The notes under the pieces are model-generated. The model had not been told where the DNA came from and ran no database searches. It saw nothing but the letters and a program-made list of their open reading frames with translations. From NCBI GenBank assembly GCA_033721915.1, contig JAWWAC010000034.1, positions 1 to 31,807 on the forward strand: a stretch of DNA of 31,807 nucleotides. Direction: 5' to 3'. The position numbers and the translations under genes are program-made. Positions 15,658 to 23,411 of this stretch are shown here, piece after piece (the stretch's first letter is position 1; every line of letters begins with the position of its first letter). This DNA is from REBR01 sp033721915 (GTDB lineage: Bacteria > Pseudomonadota > Gammaproteobacteria > Pseudomonadales > Oleiphilaceae).

Positions 15658-17503
15658 CGAGGGCTCTGTCGGAAGCACTCACTTCGATCACAAGGCGTTT
15701 CTCAAACAGCTCACCGAAAGGCCCGGTGTGTACCGCATGTACAACCAGGCCGGTGATCTGCTGTACGTGGGCAAGGCCCGCAACCTGAAAAACCGCGTTT
15801 CCAGCTATTTCCGCCAGCATGGCCAGGCCATCAAGACTCGGTCACTGGTCAGCCGCATTGCCGATATACAGGTCACCGTCACCGCCAGTGAGACGGAAGC
15901 ACTGCTGCTGGAGCAGAACCTGATCAAGGGCCATCGCCCCCCTTACAACATCCTGTTGCGGGACGACAAGTCCTATCCCTATATCTATCTCTCGCCCCAC
16001 GAGGATTTCCCCTCACTGACTTTTCGCCGTGGGCGCAAAAAAAACGACAAGGGGACCTTTTTCGGACCTTTCCCCAGCGGCGGTGCCGTGCGGGAGAGCC
16101 TCAACATCCTGCAGAAGGCCTTCAGGATCCGCCAGTGCGACGATAGCACCTACCGCAACCGCACCAGGCCCTGTCTGCAGTACGAGATCAACCGCTGCAC
16201 CGCACCCTGCGTGGGTTATATCACGCCAGAGGCCTACCAGGAGGATGTGCGCCGTGCGCGGCTGTTCCTGGAGGGGAAGAACCCGGCCATCATCGAGGAG
16301 CTGGTCGCGGCCATGGAGCAGGCCTCGGCCCGCCTGGAATTTGAAAAGGCCGCCGATTACCGGGACCAGATCAACACATTGCGTCATGTCCAGGAGCAGC
16401 AGTCCATTGAGGGCAGCAGCGGCGAGGCGGACGTGCTGGGCTTTGTCCAGGAGGCGGGCCTGGCCTGTGTGGTGGTCATCGTGGTGCGGGGAGGGCGTGT
16501 CCTTGGCACCCGGCACTATTTCCCGAGGCTGTCTATGGACCAGGATGACCAGGAGCTGCTGACCGCCTTTATCGGCCAGTTCTACCTGGGTGCGGAGGAG
16601 CCACGGGAAATCCCCCGGGAAATCCTGGTGCCACTCGAGCTGGAGGACAGCCAGGTGCTCAGCGAGGCACTCAGCCAGGCCAGCGGCCGTGACACCCGTG
16701 TCCGCCACCGGGTGCGTGACGAGCGCCGCCGCTGGCTGGAAATGGCCGCCACCAACGCGCAACAGACACTGCGCAGCCACCTGGCCAGCAAGGAAACCGT
16801 CTACCGCCGTCTGCTGGCACTGCGTGAGCTGCTGGAGCTGGAGCAGAACCCCAGCCGCATGGAGTGCTACGACATCAGCCACAGCTCCGGTGAGAGCACC
16901 GTGGCCTCCTGTGTGGTGTTTGACGAGAACGGCCCTCTGAAAAGCGACTACCGTCTGTTCAATATCCACGATGTCACCGCCGGTGACGACTACGCCGCCA
17001 TGCGTCAGGTGTTAACAAGACGCTATAAGCGACTGAAAAGTGGTGACGGCAAGCGCCCGGACCTGGTGTTTATCGACGGCGGCAAGGGCCAGCTGAACGT
17101 GGCCAGGGAGGTGTTCGAGGAACTGGGCATACAGGACATTACCCTGATCGGCGTGGCCAAGGGCACCACCCGCAAGGCCGGCATGGAGCACCTGGTGGAC
17201 GCCCTCACCAACACCGTTTTCCGGGTGCCGCCGGACTCACCGGCGCTGCACCTGATCCAGCATATCCGTGACGAGGCCCACCGCTTTGCCATCACAGGCC
17301 ACCGTTTCCGCCGTGACAAGAAGCGCCGTGTCTCAACCCTGGAAGGAATTGCCGGTGTAGGGCCAAAACGCCGCAAAGACCTGATAAACTACTTCGGCGG
17401 TATCCAGGAGATGCGCAAGGCCAGCATCGACGAGATCAGCAAGGTCCGGGGCGTCAGCCGACCCCTTGCGGAAACCATTTATTCAGCCCTGCACAATGAG
17501 TAG
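15641..17503 (+). CDS. uvrC: UvrABC excinuclease subunit C
   Basis: The product is 620 residues (E. coli 610). The N-terminal GIY-YIG nuclease domain (about 27–105) has GVYRMYNQAGDLLYVGKARN and the glutamate in SETEALLLEQNLI, and makes the 3' incision. The Cys-rich element CLQYEINRCTAPCVGYI follows, then the UVR domain binding UvrB (about 205–245, EFEKAADYRDQI). The RNase H-like nuclease making the 5' incision is at about 385–540 (MECYDISHSSGESTVASCVV, LVFIDGGKGQLN). Two C-terminal helix-hairpin-helix motifs (about 565–615) include IAGVGPKRRKDLINYFGG. The protein acts in nucleotide excision repair. The ATG at 15641, or one at 15647, overlaps the end of uvrY, implying coupled translation. pgsA follows after 3 bases. 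Confidence 0.98.
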   Translation: MPMKSDEGSVGSTHFDHKAFLKQLTERPGVYRMYNQAGDLLYVGKARNLKNRVSSYFRQHGQAIKTRSLVSRIADIQVTVTASETEALLLEQNLIKGHRPPYNILLRDDKSYPYIYLSPHEDFPSLTFRRGRKKNDKGTFFGPFPSGGAVRESLNILQKAFRIRQCDDSTYRNRTRPCLQYEINRCTAPCVGYITPEAYQEDVRRARLFLEGKNPAIIEELVAAMEQASARLEFEKAADYRDQINTLRHVQEQQSIEGSSGEADVLGFVQEAGLACVVVIVVRGGRVLGTRHYFPRLSMDQDDQELLTAFIGQFYLGAEEPREIPREILVPLELEDSQVLSEALSQASGRDTRVRHRVRDERRRWLEMAATNAQQTLRSHLASKETVYRRLLALRELLELEQNPSRMECYDISHSSGESTVASCVVFDENGPLKSDYRLFNIHDVTAGDDYAAMRQVLTRRYKRLKSGDGKRPDLVFIDGGKGQLNVAREVFEELGIQDITLIGVAKGTTRKAGMEHLVDALTNTVFRVPPDSPALHLIQHIRDEAHRFAITGHRFRRDKKRRVSTLEGIAGVGPKRRKDLINYFGGIQEMRKASIDEISKVRGVSRPLAETIYSALHNE

Positions 17504-17506
17504 TTC

Positions 17507-18055
17507 ATGAATCTGCCCAATATTCTGACGCTGTCACGCATCGTGATGATCCCAGTCTTCGTGCTGGTGTTCTTTCTGCCCTTCCAGTGGGCCGCCATGG
17601 CCAGCGCCGTGATCTTCGCCCTGGCGGCCATGACGGACTGGCTGGACGGCTACCTGGCACGCCGTCTGGATCAGTCCACCCCACTGGGGGCCTTTCTGGA
17701 CCCGGTGGCGGACAAGCTCATGGTGGCCGTGGCACTGACCGTGCTGATCCACGACTACGCCAGCCTTGTGCTGACGCTGCCGGCGACCATCATCATCGGC
17801 CGGGAAATCGTCATTTCCGCACTTCGTGAGTGGATGGCGGAGATGGGCAAGCGGGCCAGTGTGGCGGTGTCGTTCATCGGCAAGATCAAGACCACCTGCC
17901 AGATGGTGTCCATTGTCATGCTGCTGGCCTTCCCACAGGGGGAGTGGCTGGCCCGCCTGGGAGTGCTGGTTCTGGTGGCGGCGGCCGGACTGACACTGTG
18001 GTCCATGTGCCTGTACCTGCAGGCCGCCTGGAAGGTGCTGCACGAGCCGGATTGA
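17507..18055 (+). CDS. pgsA: CDP-diacylglycerol–glycerol-3-phosphate 3-phosphatidyltransferase
   Basis: The product is 182 residues, the family's usual length. It begins MNLPNILTLSRIVMIPVFVL and contains the CDP-alcohol phosphotransferase signature: DWLDGYLARR, then G-x3-D-x3-D in LGAFLDPVADKL. Four or more membrane helices are evident. The enzyme makes phosphatidylglycerophosphate from CDP-diacylglycerol and glycerol-3-phosphate in the inner membrane, the committed step to phosphatidylglycerol and cardiolipin. It starts 3 bases after the uvrC stop, forming a uvrY–uvrC–pgsA operon. No intrinsic terminator was found between it and the tRNA-Gly promoter. Confidence 0.97.
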   Translation: MNLPNILTLSRIVMIPVFVLVFFLPFQWAAMASAVIFALAAMTDWLDGYLARRLDQSTPLGAFLDPVADKLMVAVALTVLIHDYASLVLTLPATIIIGREIVISALREWMAEMGKRASVAVSFIGKIKTTCQMVSIVMLLAFPQGEWLARLGVLVLVAAAGLTLWSMCLYLQAAWKVLHEPD

Positions 18056-18098
18056 CCAATAATCAACCAGTTAGATAATGCACCCCGTGCAACAAGGG

Positions 18099-18126
18099 TT
18101 GACACCACGCGCTCAGGCATTATTAT
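18099..18126 (+). promoter_or_regulatory. Sigma-70 promoter of tRNA-Gly
   Basis: TTGACA (18099–18104) and TATTAT (18121–18126) are separated by 16 bases. TATAGT three bases further on is an alternative -10. They are about 60 bases before the tRNA. Confidence 0.65.
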
Positions 18127-18185
18127 AGTCGCCACTTCAGCGGACGAGCCGCTGGAACAGGTCCGCCAGACCTTAAGCCGGCATT

Positions 18186-18260
18186 GCGGGAATAGCTCAG
18201 TGGTAGAGCACAACCTTGCCAAGGTTGGGGTCGCGAGTTCGACTCTCGTGTCCCGCTCCA
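18186..18260 (+). tRNA. glyV: tRNA-Gly (anticodon GCC)
   Basis: The cloverleaf starts GCGGGAATAGCTCAG. The anticodon loop is TTGCCAA and CCA is encoded. The acceptor arms GCGGGA/TCCCGC pair, but the innermost position is A7 opposite G66, whereas E. coli and Pseudomonas tRNA-Gly(GCC) have A–U there. All other stems pair, with a G–U wobble closing the T-stem as in E. coli. Confidence 0.97.
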
Positions 18261-18266
18261 GATTCA

Positions 18267-18300
18267 AAACCCCGGTCACTGATCGTCAGTGCCGGGGTTT
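18267..18300 (+). terminator. Strong hairpin between tRNA-Gly and tRNA-Cys
   Basis: AAACCCCGG-(T)-CACTG, 5-base loop, CAGTG-CCGGGGTTT gives a 14-pair stem with one bulge. Only three T follow, so it may be a partial terminator or a processing signal between two cotranscribed tRNAs. Confidence 0.6.
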
Positions 18301-18312
18301 GCTCCCTTTAAA

Positions 18313-18386
18313 GGCGCGGTGGCAGAGTGGTTATGCAGCGGACTGCAACTCCGTTAACGCCGGTTCGATTCCGACCCGCGCCTCCA
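18313..18386 (+). tRNA. cysT: tRNA-Cys (anticodon GCA)
   Basis: GGCGCGG pairs with CCGCGCC, with discriminator U and encoded CCA. The anticodon loop is CT-GCA-AC. The D arm and the T arm (CCGGTTCGATTCCGA) are normal. The order pgsA–tRNA-Gly–tRNA-Cys is that of Pseudomonas. The tRNA-Leu that commonly follows there is absent before the next gene. Confidence 0.97.
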
Positions 18387-18444
18387 TTATTTCCAGCTTT
18401 TCGTTTCCAGACTTATGCTTCAAGGGCAGACACCCGTGCTGTCG

Positions 18445-19386
18445 CTATCGTGGCTGTCTGACCCGGGCGAACAGCGCTTCCACACGATCCCGGGGGGGAA
18501 CCCGGTTGCCCGGTGCACTGATGGCGGCCGCGGCCGCGGCCACACCGTAGGCCAGCGTCTGGCCATGGCTGTGGCCACGGATCAGGCTGTGCAGCATCAG
18601 TGACACAAAGCTGTCACCCGCCCCCAGGTGATTCACCACTGTGACCCTCGGGGGAATGGCCTGGAAGGTCTCTCCGCTGGCTGTGGCCATGAGTGCGCCC
18701 CTGGCCCCCTGGGTGACCACCATCAGCTCAGCCGCGCCATCCCGCACCAGATCGCCCATCATGGCCAGCTGACTGGCACTGTCCCAGTCGCCCTTGTACC
18801 CCAGCTGAACCAGCTCCTCGGGATTGAGCTTTGCCAGGTAAACGCCGCTTTCCAGGGCCGGCTCCAGAGGTGGCCCGGCGGTATCCAGAACCACCCTTAT
18901 GCCCCTGGACTTCGCCTCAAGGGCCAGACGGCCATAAAAAGCCTCTGGCACACCGGGAGGCAGGCTGCCGCTAAGCACCAGGTAGCCCGTGCTGTCGACG
19001 GTCTCCGAAATGGCGGCCTCACAGGCGCGCCACTCCGGCTCACTCAGCTCCGCACCCGGGAAGACCAGGTGGAACATGCGCCCACTGGACGCTTCCGTCA
19101 GTGCGAGGTTCTGGTGAGTTTCCTGGTGTATGGGAATACGCCGGCAGGGGACCGACTCACTGCGCAGCATCGTCTCGATCCTCGCACCGTTACGGCCACC
19201 CCCTGGGAAGATGGCCTGGACCGTCTCACCCAGTGAATGCAGGTTACGGGCCACATTGATGCCACCGCCGCCGGGCTCGCGGGCGGATTCTCTGCAGCGC
19301 GTCTTGGCATCCTCCACCAGTTGGTCTGCGGTGCCATACAGGTCCAGTGAAGGGGCCATGGTGAGGGTGGTGATCGAGGTCTTGAT
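18445..19386 (-). CDS. PfkB-family sugar-phosphate kinase (6-phosphofructokinase II / 1-phosphofructokinase type)
   Basis: Conserved PfkB features are APSLDLYGTADQL, the substrate-binding REPGGGGINVARNLHSLG, LVLSGSLPPGV, KLNPEEL and the C-terminal anion-hole/catalytic motif VNHLGAGDSFVSLML with the base D in GAGDS. Resemblance to E. coli Pfk-2 is strong at its start (TLTLAPSLD there, TTLTMAPSLD here) and at FHLVFPGAEL. It would phosphorylate fructose 6-phosphate, fructose 1-phosphate or tagatose 6-phosphate with ATP. The first canonical start is the ATG at 19359, but that cuts off the first core strand (TSITTLT). An ATC at 19386 with GAGGA six bases upstream gives 313 residues and restores it, so that start is preferred. 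The gene is divergent from the DUF6160 gene. No sugar transporter lies nearby. Confidence 0.88.
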   Translation of the reverse strand: MKTSITTLTMAPSLDLYGTADQLVEDAKTRCRESAREPGGGGINVARNLHSLGETVQAIFPGGGRNGARIETMLRSESVPCRRIPIHQETHQNLALTEASSGRMFHLVFPGAELSEPEWRACEAAISETVDSTGYLVLSGSLPPGVPEAFYGRLALEAKSRGIRVVLDTAGPPLEPALESGVYLAKLNPEELVQLGYKGDWDSASQLAMMGDLVRDGAAELMVVTQGARGALMATASGETFQAIPPRVTVVNHLGAGDSFVSLMLHSLIRGHSHGQTLAYGVAAAAAAISAPGNRVPPRDRVEALFARVRQPR

Positions 19387-19756
19387 AAGGTGTCCTCGCG
19401 GAGTGCTGTATCGGCGCGAATGGTGTTGTCGGTACTGATTATTGTCGGGGGTCCCGGTTTCTGTCCAGGGGTCCGGCTGGCCACCCTGTTTTCCTATCAG
19501 GATTCCATCACCGAAGCCGGACAGATTTGCGGACTTTAAATGGCCGCTCTAAACCGTGGCAGCAAGCAGGACGATCTCTCGGCCTTTACAAATGTTAATG
19601 CCCGCACACTTCTCTGAGTGCTCTGACAGTGCCTTCTTGGCTGTGAATGTTGTCACAGTTTCCCCGGGGAGGAGGCCTAGAATGGATCAGGACCGATCCT
19701 GTATCGGTTTGATAAAAACAGCTTTAACAATTCTGAAATCCGTTAGGAGAATAGCC
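19387..19756. other. Divergent intergenic region between the PfkB-type kinase and the DUF6160 gene
   Basis: This 370-base region has no supportable gene. It carries the CRP/Vfr-type site at 19641–19658. A short dyad, ACCGAT / ATCGGT (19692–19697 and 19703–19708), lies in the probable leader or promoter of the DUF6160 gene. TTTGATAAA near 19708 is a possible -10 region. Confidence 0.5.
19641..19658 (+). promoter_or_regulatory. CRP/Vfr-type binding site
   Basis: CTGTGA–ATGTTG–TCACAG is a perfect inverted repeat of the CRP half-site with the standard 6-base spacer. It lies about 100 bases before the DUF6160 start and about 255 before the kinase start. An activator role for the DUF6160 gene fits the spacing to GATAAA at 19711 (about -70). 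Regulation is inferred. Confidence 0.65.
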
Positions 19757-20599
19757 ATGAAAGGCTTGAAAAAACTGGCACTTGCGAGCGCTATTGCCGC
19801 AACACCTTTGGCTGCAACAGCCGGCATGCAGCCCATGAACGATACCGAAATGGGGGATGTGACGGGTCAGGCAGGTGTTGTTATTGAACTGGAAGCAGCA
19901 ATGACCATCGACCAGATCGCCTACCAGCAGGATACCAATGGTTCCTTTCTGGTTGATGACATTCGCATCGGTGGTCTGGAGCCGGGTGAAACCCTGGATG
20001 TGCGCATTGATATCGATCTGCAGGATTCCGGTGACGCACTGATTTCCATCTTTACCCTGCGTCCGGGGCTTGTCGAGCTGGGTCTTGACATCGGTGCCAT
20101 GGGTCTGTCCGGTGATGAGGGTTCTGCAACACTCATTTCCAACCTGGAAATGGACCTGCTGATGAGCCGTGTCGACATTACCGCCCAGGTAGAGAACACC
20201 ATTGGCGATAATCAGGATTCTGGCTCTATCAACATTGATGCCGGCTTTGTGATTTCTGATTTGGGTGTTGATTTTGATGTGGCCGCCGTGTCCCTGGAAG
20301 GCATGCGCATGGCCGGAATCGGCTCCATGGAGACCCTTCAGACGGGTACTTTTGAAGACATGAATGCCGTTGGTGTTACCAATCCGGTTGAGATGAACGT
20401 GACGCTGGGTGCTGGTAGCGCACTGAGCACCGCGGGCGGCGGTTCAGTACCGGCTGAAGACGTCCTGCGTATCGACATCGATCAGTTCGATGCTGATATC
20501 TGGATGCCCACTGTCAAGGTGGGTCCTGAAAGCATTGGTTCTGTGGCCATTCACGGACTGCGCGTCAGCGATACTCGCATGTCTGTTTTCGGCAAGTAA
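19757..20599 (+). CDS. DUF6160 (FilA-like) secreted protein
   Basis: The start is the ATG at 19757, preceded by AGGAGA; the frame is open further upstream but without coding character. The 280-residue product has a clear signal peptide (MKGLKKLALASAIAATPLA, cleavage near residue 23). After it comes MNDTEMGDVTGQAGVVIEL, the hallmark N-terminus of the DUF6160 group, which includes FilA-like putative pilus-associated proteins. The rest is rich in Asp/Gly/Ile/Val/Leu with alternating strand-like segments (LDVRIDIDLQDSGDALISIF, DVDFDVAAVSLEGMRMAGIG) and has no cysteine, suggesting a beta-rich exported or surface protein. It is monocistronic, with its own terminator. Family recognition is from memory; the function is not established. 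Confidence 0.8.
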   Translation: MKGLKKLALASAIAATPLAATAGMQPMNDTEMGDVTGQAGVVIELEAAMTIDQIAYQQDTNGSFLVDDIRIGGLEPGETLDVRIDIDLQDSGDALISIFTLRPGLVELGLDIGAMGLSGDEGSATLISNLEMDLLMSRVDITAQVENTIGDNQDSGSINIDAGFVISDLGVDFDVAAVSLEGMRMAGIGSMETLQTGTFEDMNAVGVTNPVEMNVTLGAGSALSTAGGGSVPAEDVLRIDIDQFDADIWMPTVKVGPESIGSVAIHGLRVSDTRMSVFGK

Positions 20600-20638
20600 G
20601 GTATTACCGGGTCGTATAACGACTCACTGTTGTATTAA

Positions 20639-20668
20639 GAAAGCCACCCTCAATGGGTGGCTTTTTTG
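20639..20668 (+). terminator. Intrinsic terminator after the DUF6160 gene
   Basis: AAGCCACCC / GGGTGGCTT nine-base stem with a 5-base loop, followed by a T tract. Confidence 0.93.
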
Positions 20669-21046
20669 TGGTGCCACAGGCATGGCGTGTAGCGCCTTGA
20701 CGGACGCTGTTCCGGTACAGTGAGGGATGGCCTGATGGTTGAAACGCACCTCACGCTTGGGCCCTGATCGGGCCGGGGAAAGTGGCCATAAGCCTGTCAG
20801 TGTTATTGCTCATGCCCAGTCGCTGTCATTCTCCGTGCAGGTGGACGGTGGCACCGCTCTTTGCCTGAGGTCCTAACCCAGAACTCCTCACAATGACGCT
20901 GATAGCCGTAAACGGAAGTCGTTTGAAAGGCATGAGCCACGCCAGTGTCAGAATGCCTTGTATCCACTGTTAGCGCATTCGTGGGTGAGGCAGGGGCTGA
21001 TTCTCTTTGTAGGAAAGGGCCTGGGTGGGCCTGTGAGTTGGGCAGA
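20669..21046. other. Intergenic stretch without recognisable content
   Basis: About 380 bases between two terminators of convergent genes. Short frames occur, but none has a ribosome-binding site or protein-like composition. I saw no RNA gene. Confidence 0.5.
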
Positions 21047-21093
21047 CAAAAAAACGCGCCCTCCGCTCACACTGCATGAGAAGAGGGCGCCCT
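21047..21093 (-). terminator. Intrinsic terminator after the two-repeat secreted protein
   Basis: On the minus strand GCGCCCTC pairs with GAGGGCGC around a loop of about 19 bases and is followed by T7. It lies 14 bases after the stop codon. Confidence 0.8.
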
Positions 21094-21106
21094 GTTGGCT
21101 CAATTT

Positions 21107-22948
21107 TTAGTTCTGGGCTTCCAGGGTGAGGTTAATGGTATTACCCGGACCTGACATGAAGTCGTTCAGGGTTGAGGTCAGGGAACCACAGTTTTCCAGG
21201 GGTGGCAGCTCATAGGTGCCCTCCAGGTTGCCACCAACCAGAGGCTCGAAAGCTTCGCCTTCCGGATTGCTCAGCTCAATTACAACGGGCTCACTGGTCA
21301 TGCATTCTTCACCCCCACCCAGGCCGAACAGGCGCACGCCCCAGATACCCAGATCCACGCTCTTGACCTTGACCCAGACTACGGAGGTAGCGTGGATGTC
21401 GTCACCATCAAGGTAACCAACGACCTTCTCTGCCTGCTCGAATTCCACTTCCGCAGTGGCTCGCAGAGCGCGGAAAAGGAAGAAATCGGAGATTGAGAAA
21501 GTCCCTTCAGTGGGATCCAGGTGAAGGTCTCCGGTCAGAGTGAGGTCCCCGAGATTCAGGGCCGCATCGATGGAGCCATTCAGGTCCAGGGTGCCACCGG
21601 AGGCGGCAATGAAGGTTTCCCCGACAATCGTCTGGGTGACTTCAACGATGGTGGGCGGAGTGGGGTCGTCATCGATCTTGCTGGCTGACAGCGCCACGGT
21701 GTGCACCGCATTGTCCGGATCATTGCTGGTGATTTCCAGGTTCGCAGTGCGATCCTCGTTGACGTTGCTGGTGTAAGTGACCGTGATGGTGCAGCTTTGC
21801 TGGTCGTTGAGGGTGGTGCAATTGTCAGTGAACATGAAGTCACTGGCGTTGGCGCCAGCAATATCGATGCCTTCAATGACCAGGTCGCCGCCACCACTGT
21901 TGCTCACCGTGACATCCAGATCCTTCATGGTACCCACTGGGACTTCACCAAAATCCAGAGACTCGAGCTCAGTGCTGATTTCAGGCATCACTACTTCAAC
22001 AGAGCTGCCTGTGAGGTTGACCACCTGTGTGTCATTGACAGGATCGTCGGACACTATGGTGACATTGGCACTGTCGCTGCCTTCACCGCTGGCGAAGTAA
22101 GTGACATCAATGGTGCAGCTTGCCGAAGGAGCCAGGGTAGTACAGTCGTTAGTGATCATGAAGTCAGAGGCATCAGTACCTCCAAGGATCACGTCCTGTA
22201 TGCCCAGATCGGCGCCACCCACGTTGCTGACCGTGATGCTCTCCTGGGGAGTCATGCCAGCCTGTACAGTACCGAAATCAACAGCATCCGGGTCAACACT
22301 GATTTCAGGAAAAACGGTGGGCTCACCACTTTCGACTGTGAAGGTGTGCAGAACATTGTCCTGGCCAGCCACCTGAGTGCAGTCCGATGTGAATTGGCCA
22401 ATGGGATCGATGGCAATTGAGCCATCGGCTTCCCGGGTAATAATGTCCAGAAAAAGATCACCGACGGTAATGACGGCTTCACCGACGTCATTTTCTGTCA
22501 GTTCCAGTGAGGGCGCATTGCCAAAGGCAGGGATCGAGAAACCCCCTTCACCTTCGGGCACTTCGGTCTGCGGAATGGTCAGCAGAACTTCCAGGGCTTC
22601 CTCGCGCTCAACGAAAGAAACCGTGGAGTCCGCCGTTGCCGTGCCTTCGATCGTAGTGGCCCTGCCCACATTCAGGCCGGTGCGGACATCCGCGGGCAGA
22701 TCGGTAATCGCTTCAATATCAAATTCAGGGGTTTGTGAGCCGGCCTGCTCCACATCCGGAATGGTAGCGCTGATGTTTGCGACAATGGTCTGGTCGCCAA
22801 TCAGCGGCAGGGGACACACATATTCCAGCGACAATTCCACATCAGCCGCGCTGGCGGTACCGGCCATGCCCATCGCAATACCGGTGGCGACAGCGGCAAT
22901 CGCTGTGCTTAACCGGTTACGGGTTGGTTTAACATCCTTGGTCATCAT
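21107..22948 (-). CDS. Secreted protein: DUF6801-like domain, two choice-of-anchor-D repeats, conserved C-domain
   Basis: The product is 613 residues. The signal peptide ends at about residue 34 (GTASA|ADVEL). Residues 35–206 form an N-domain (LEYVCPLPLIGDQTIVANIS, AITVGDLFLDIITREADGS-type) that I think resembles DUF6801, a domain I associate with exported actinobacterial proteins. Two immunoglobulin-like choice-of-anchor-D/HYDIN-type repeats follow, at 213–315 and 321–425. Each has VDFG/LDFG, a V-x-V-S-N-x-G-G motif, an NDC/DNC...C cysteine pair and a V-T-Y-x-S strand. Residues 434–613 are a C-domain ending with ELPPLENCG and NTINLTLE. Cysteines come in apparent pairs, suggesting disulfides in the periplasm or outside. 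The ATG at 22948 (a second ATG is adjacent) has GAGG upstream. It is a paralogue of the next gene but separately transcribed. Function unknown. Confidence 0.82.
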   Translation of the reverse strand: MMTKDVKPTRNRLSTAIAAVATGIAMGMAGTASAADVELSLEYVCPLPLIGDQTIVANISATIPDVEQAGSQTPEFDIEAITDLPADVRTGLNVGRATTIEGTATADSTVSFVEREEALEVLLTIPQTEVPEGEGGFSIPAFGNAPSLELTENDVGEAVITVGDLFLDIITREADGSIAIDPIGQFTSDCTQVAGQDNVLHTFTVESGEPTVFPEISVDPDAVDFGTVQAGMTPQESITVSNVGGADLGIQDVILGGTDASDFMITNDCTTLAPSASCTIDVTYFASGEGSDSANVTIVSDDPVNDTQVVNLTGSSVEVVMPEISTELESLDFGEVPVGTMKDLDVTVSNSGGGDLVIEGIDIAGANASDFMFTDNCTTLNDQQSCTITVTYTSNVNEDRTANLEITSNDPDNAVHTVALSASKIDDDPTPPTIVEVTQTIVGETFIAASGGTLDLNGSIDAALNLGDLTLTGDLHLDPTEGTFSISDFFLFRALRATAEVEFEQAEKVVGYLDGDDIHATSVVWVKVKSVDLGIWGVRLFGLGGGEECMTSEPVVIELSNPEGEAFEPLVGGNLEGTYELPPLENCGSLTSTLNDFMSGPGNTINLTLEAQN

Positions 22949-23311
22949 AAAAAAATCCTCAATTAGGGTCTGACTGTTATTTTCGTTGTATCCCGGCTGC
23001 AGAGTTTCTTGCCCAGACGGCGACGCTACCGCTTGTCGAAGACTGCATTGTGGGAGGACCCTGCCAGTCCAGTACTGCGCTCAACCCCTGAGCAATCTGC
23101 TAGGGATTTGAGCGCATGTACCAGTAGTAATCATCCGCCTGATACGGGTCAACGACGATTAGGCCGTTTAGAGGCGCCGTTCATGGGATTGACTGGTGCT
23201 GGGGGGCCAGGGACAAGCAGTCCTCGACTGGATCACATAATGGGCAGCGGGACAGGGGGTTGGCACGGGGTACAAGGGGGGGTGTGAAAGCGACCCAAGG
23301 GGCTTCTGGAC
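22949..23311. other. Intergenic region upstream of the two-repeat secreted protein
   Basis: The 363 bases hold the leader and promoter region of the downstream minus-strand gene. GTCAGACCC occurs 26 bases before its ATG, as in the paralogue's leader. An open frame at 23009–23287 (plus) has no ribosome-binding site and a Pro/Arg/Gly-rich non-protein look. No clear promoter hexamers were found. Confidence 0.45.
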
Positions 23312-23340
23312 AATAAAACGCCTGCCCGAAGGCAGGCGTA
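23312..23340 (-). terminator. Intrinsic terminator after the three-repeat secreted protein
   Basis: On the minus strand ACGCCTGCC–TTCG–GGCAGGCGT is followed by TTTATT. The nine-base stem with a stable TTCG tetraloop lies 72 bases after the stop codon. Confidence 0.9.
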
Positions 23341-23411
23341 TCAACGACGAGTGATGAGGTTCAGCACAATGCACTAAAGCGCGTAGTGACCATTGGCTTT
23401 AACCCCTGTCA

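Noticed and set aside
16013..16969. 318-codon minus-strand frame opposite uvrC
   Set aside because: It is a shadow of uvrC with no protein family resemblance.
12074..18386. Integration of a mobile element at the tRNA genes
   Set aside because: All three tRNAs are intact. No integrase, direct repeat of a tRNA 3' end or transposase was seen nearby.
23009..23287. 92-codon plus-strand frame in the intergenic region
   Set aside because: No ribosome-binding site, and an Arg/Pro/Gly/Ser-rich composition typical of random GC-rich frames.
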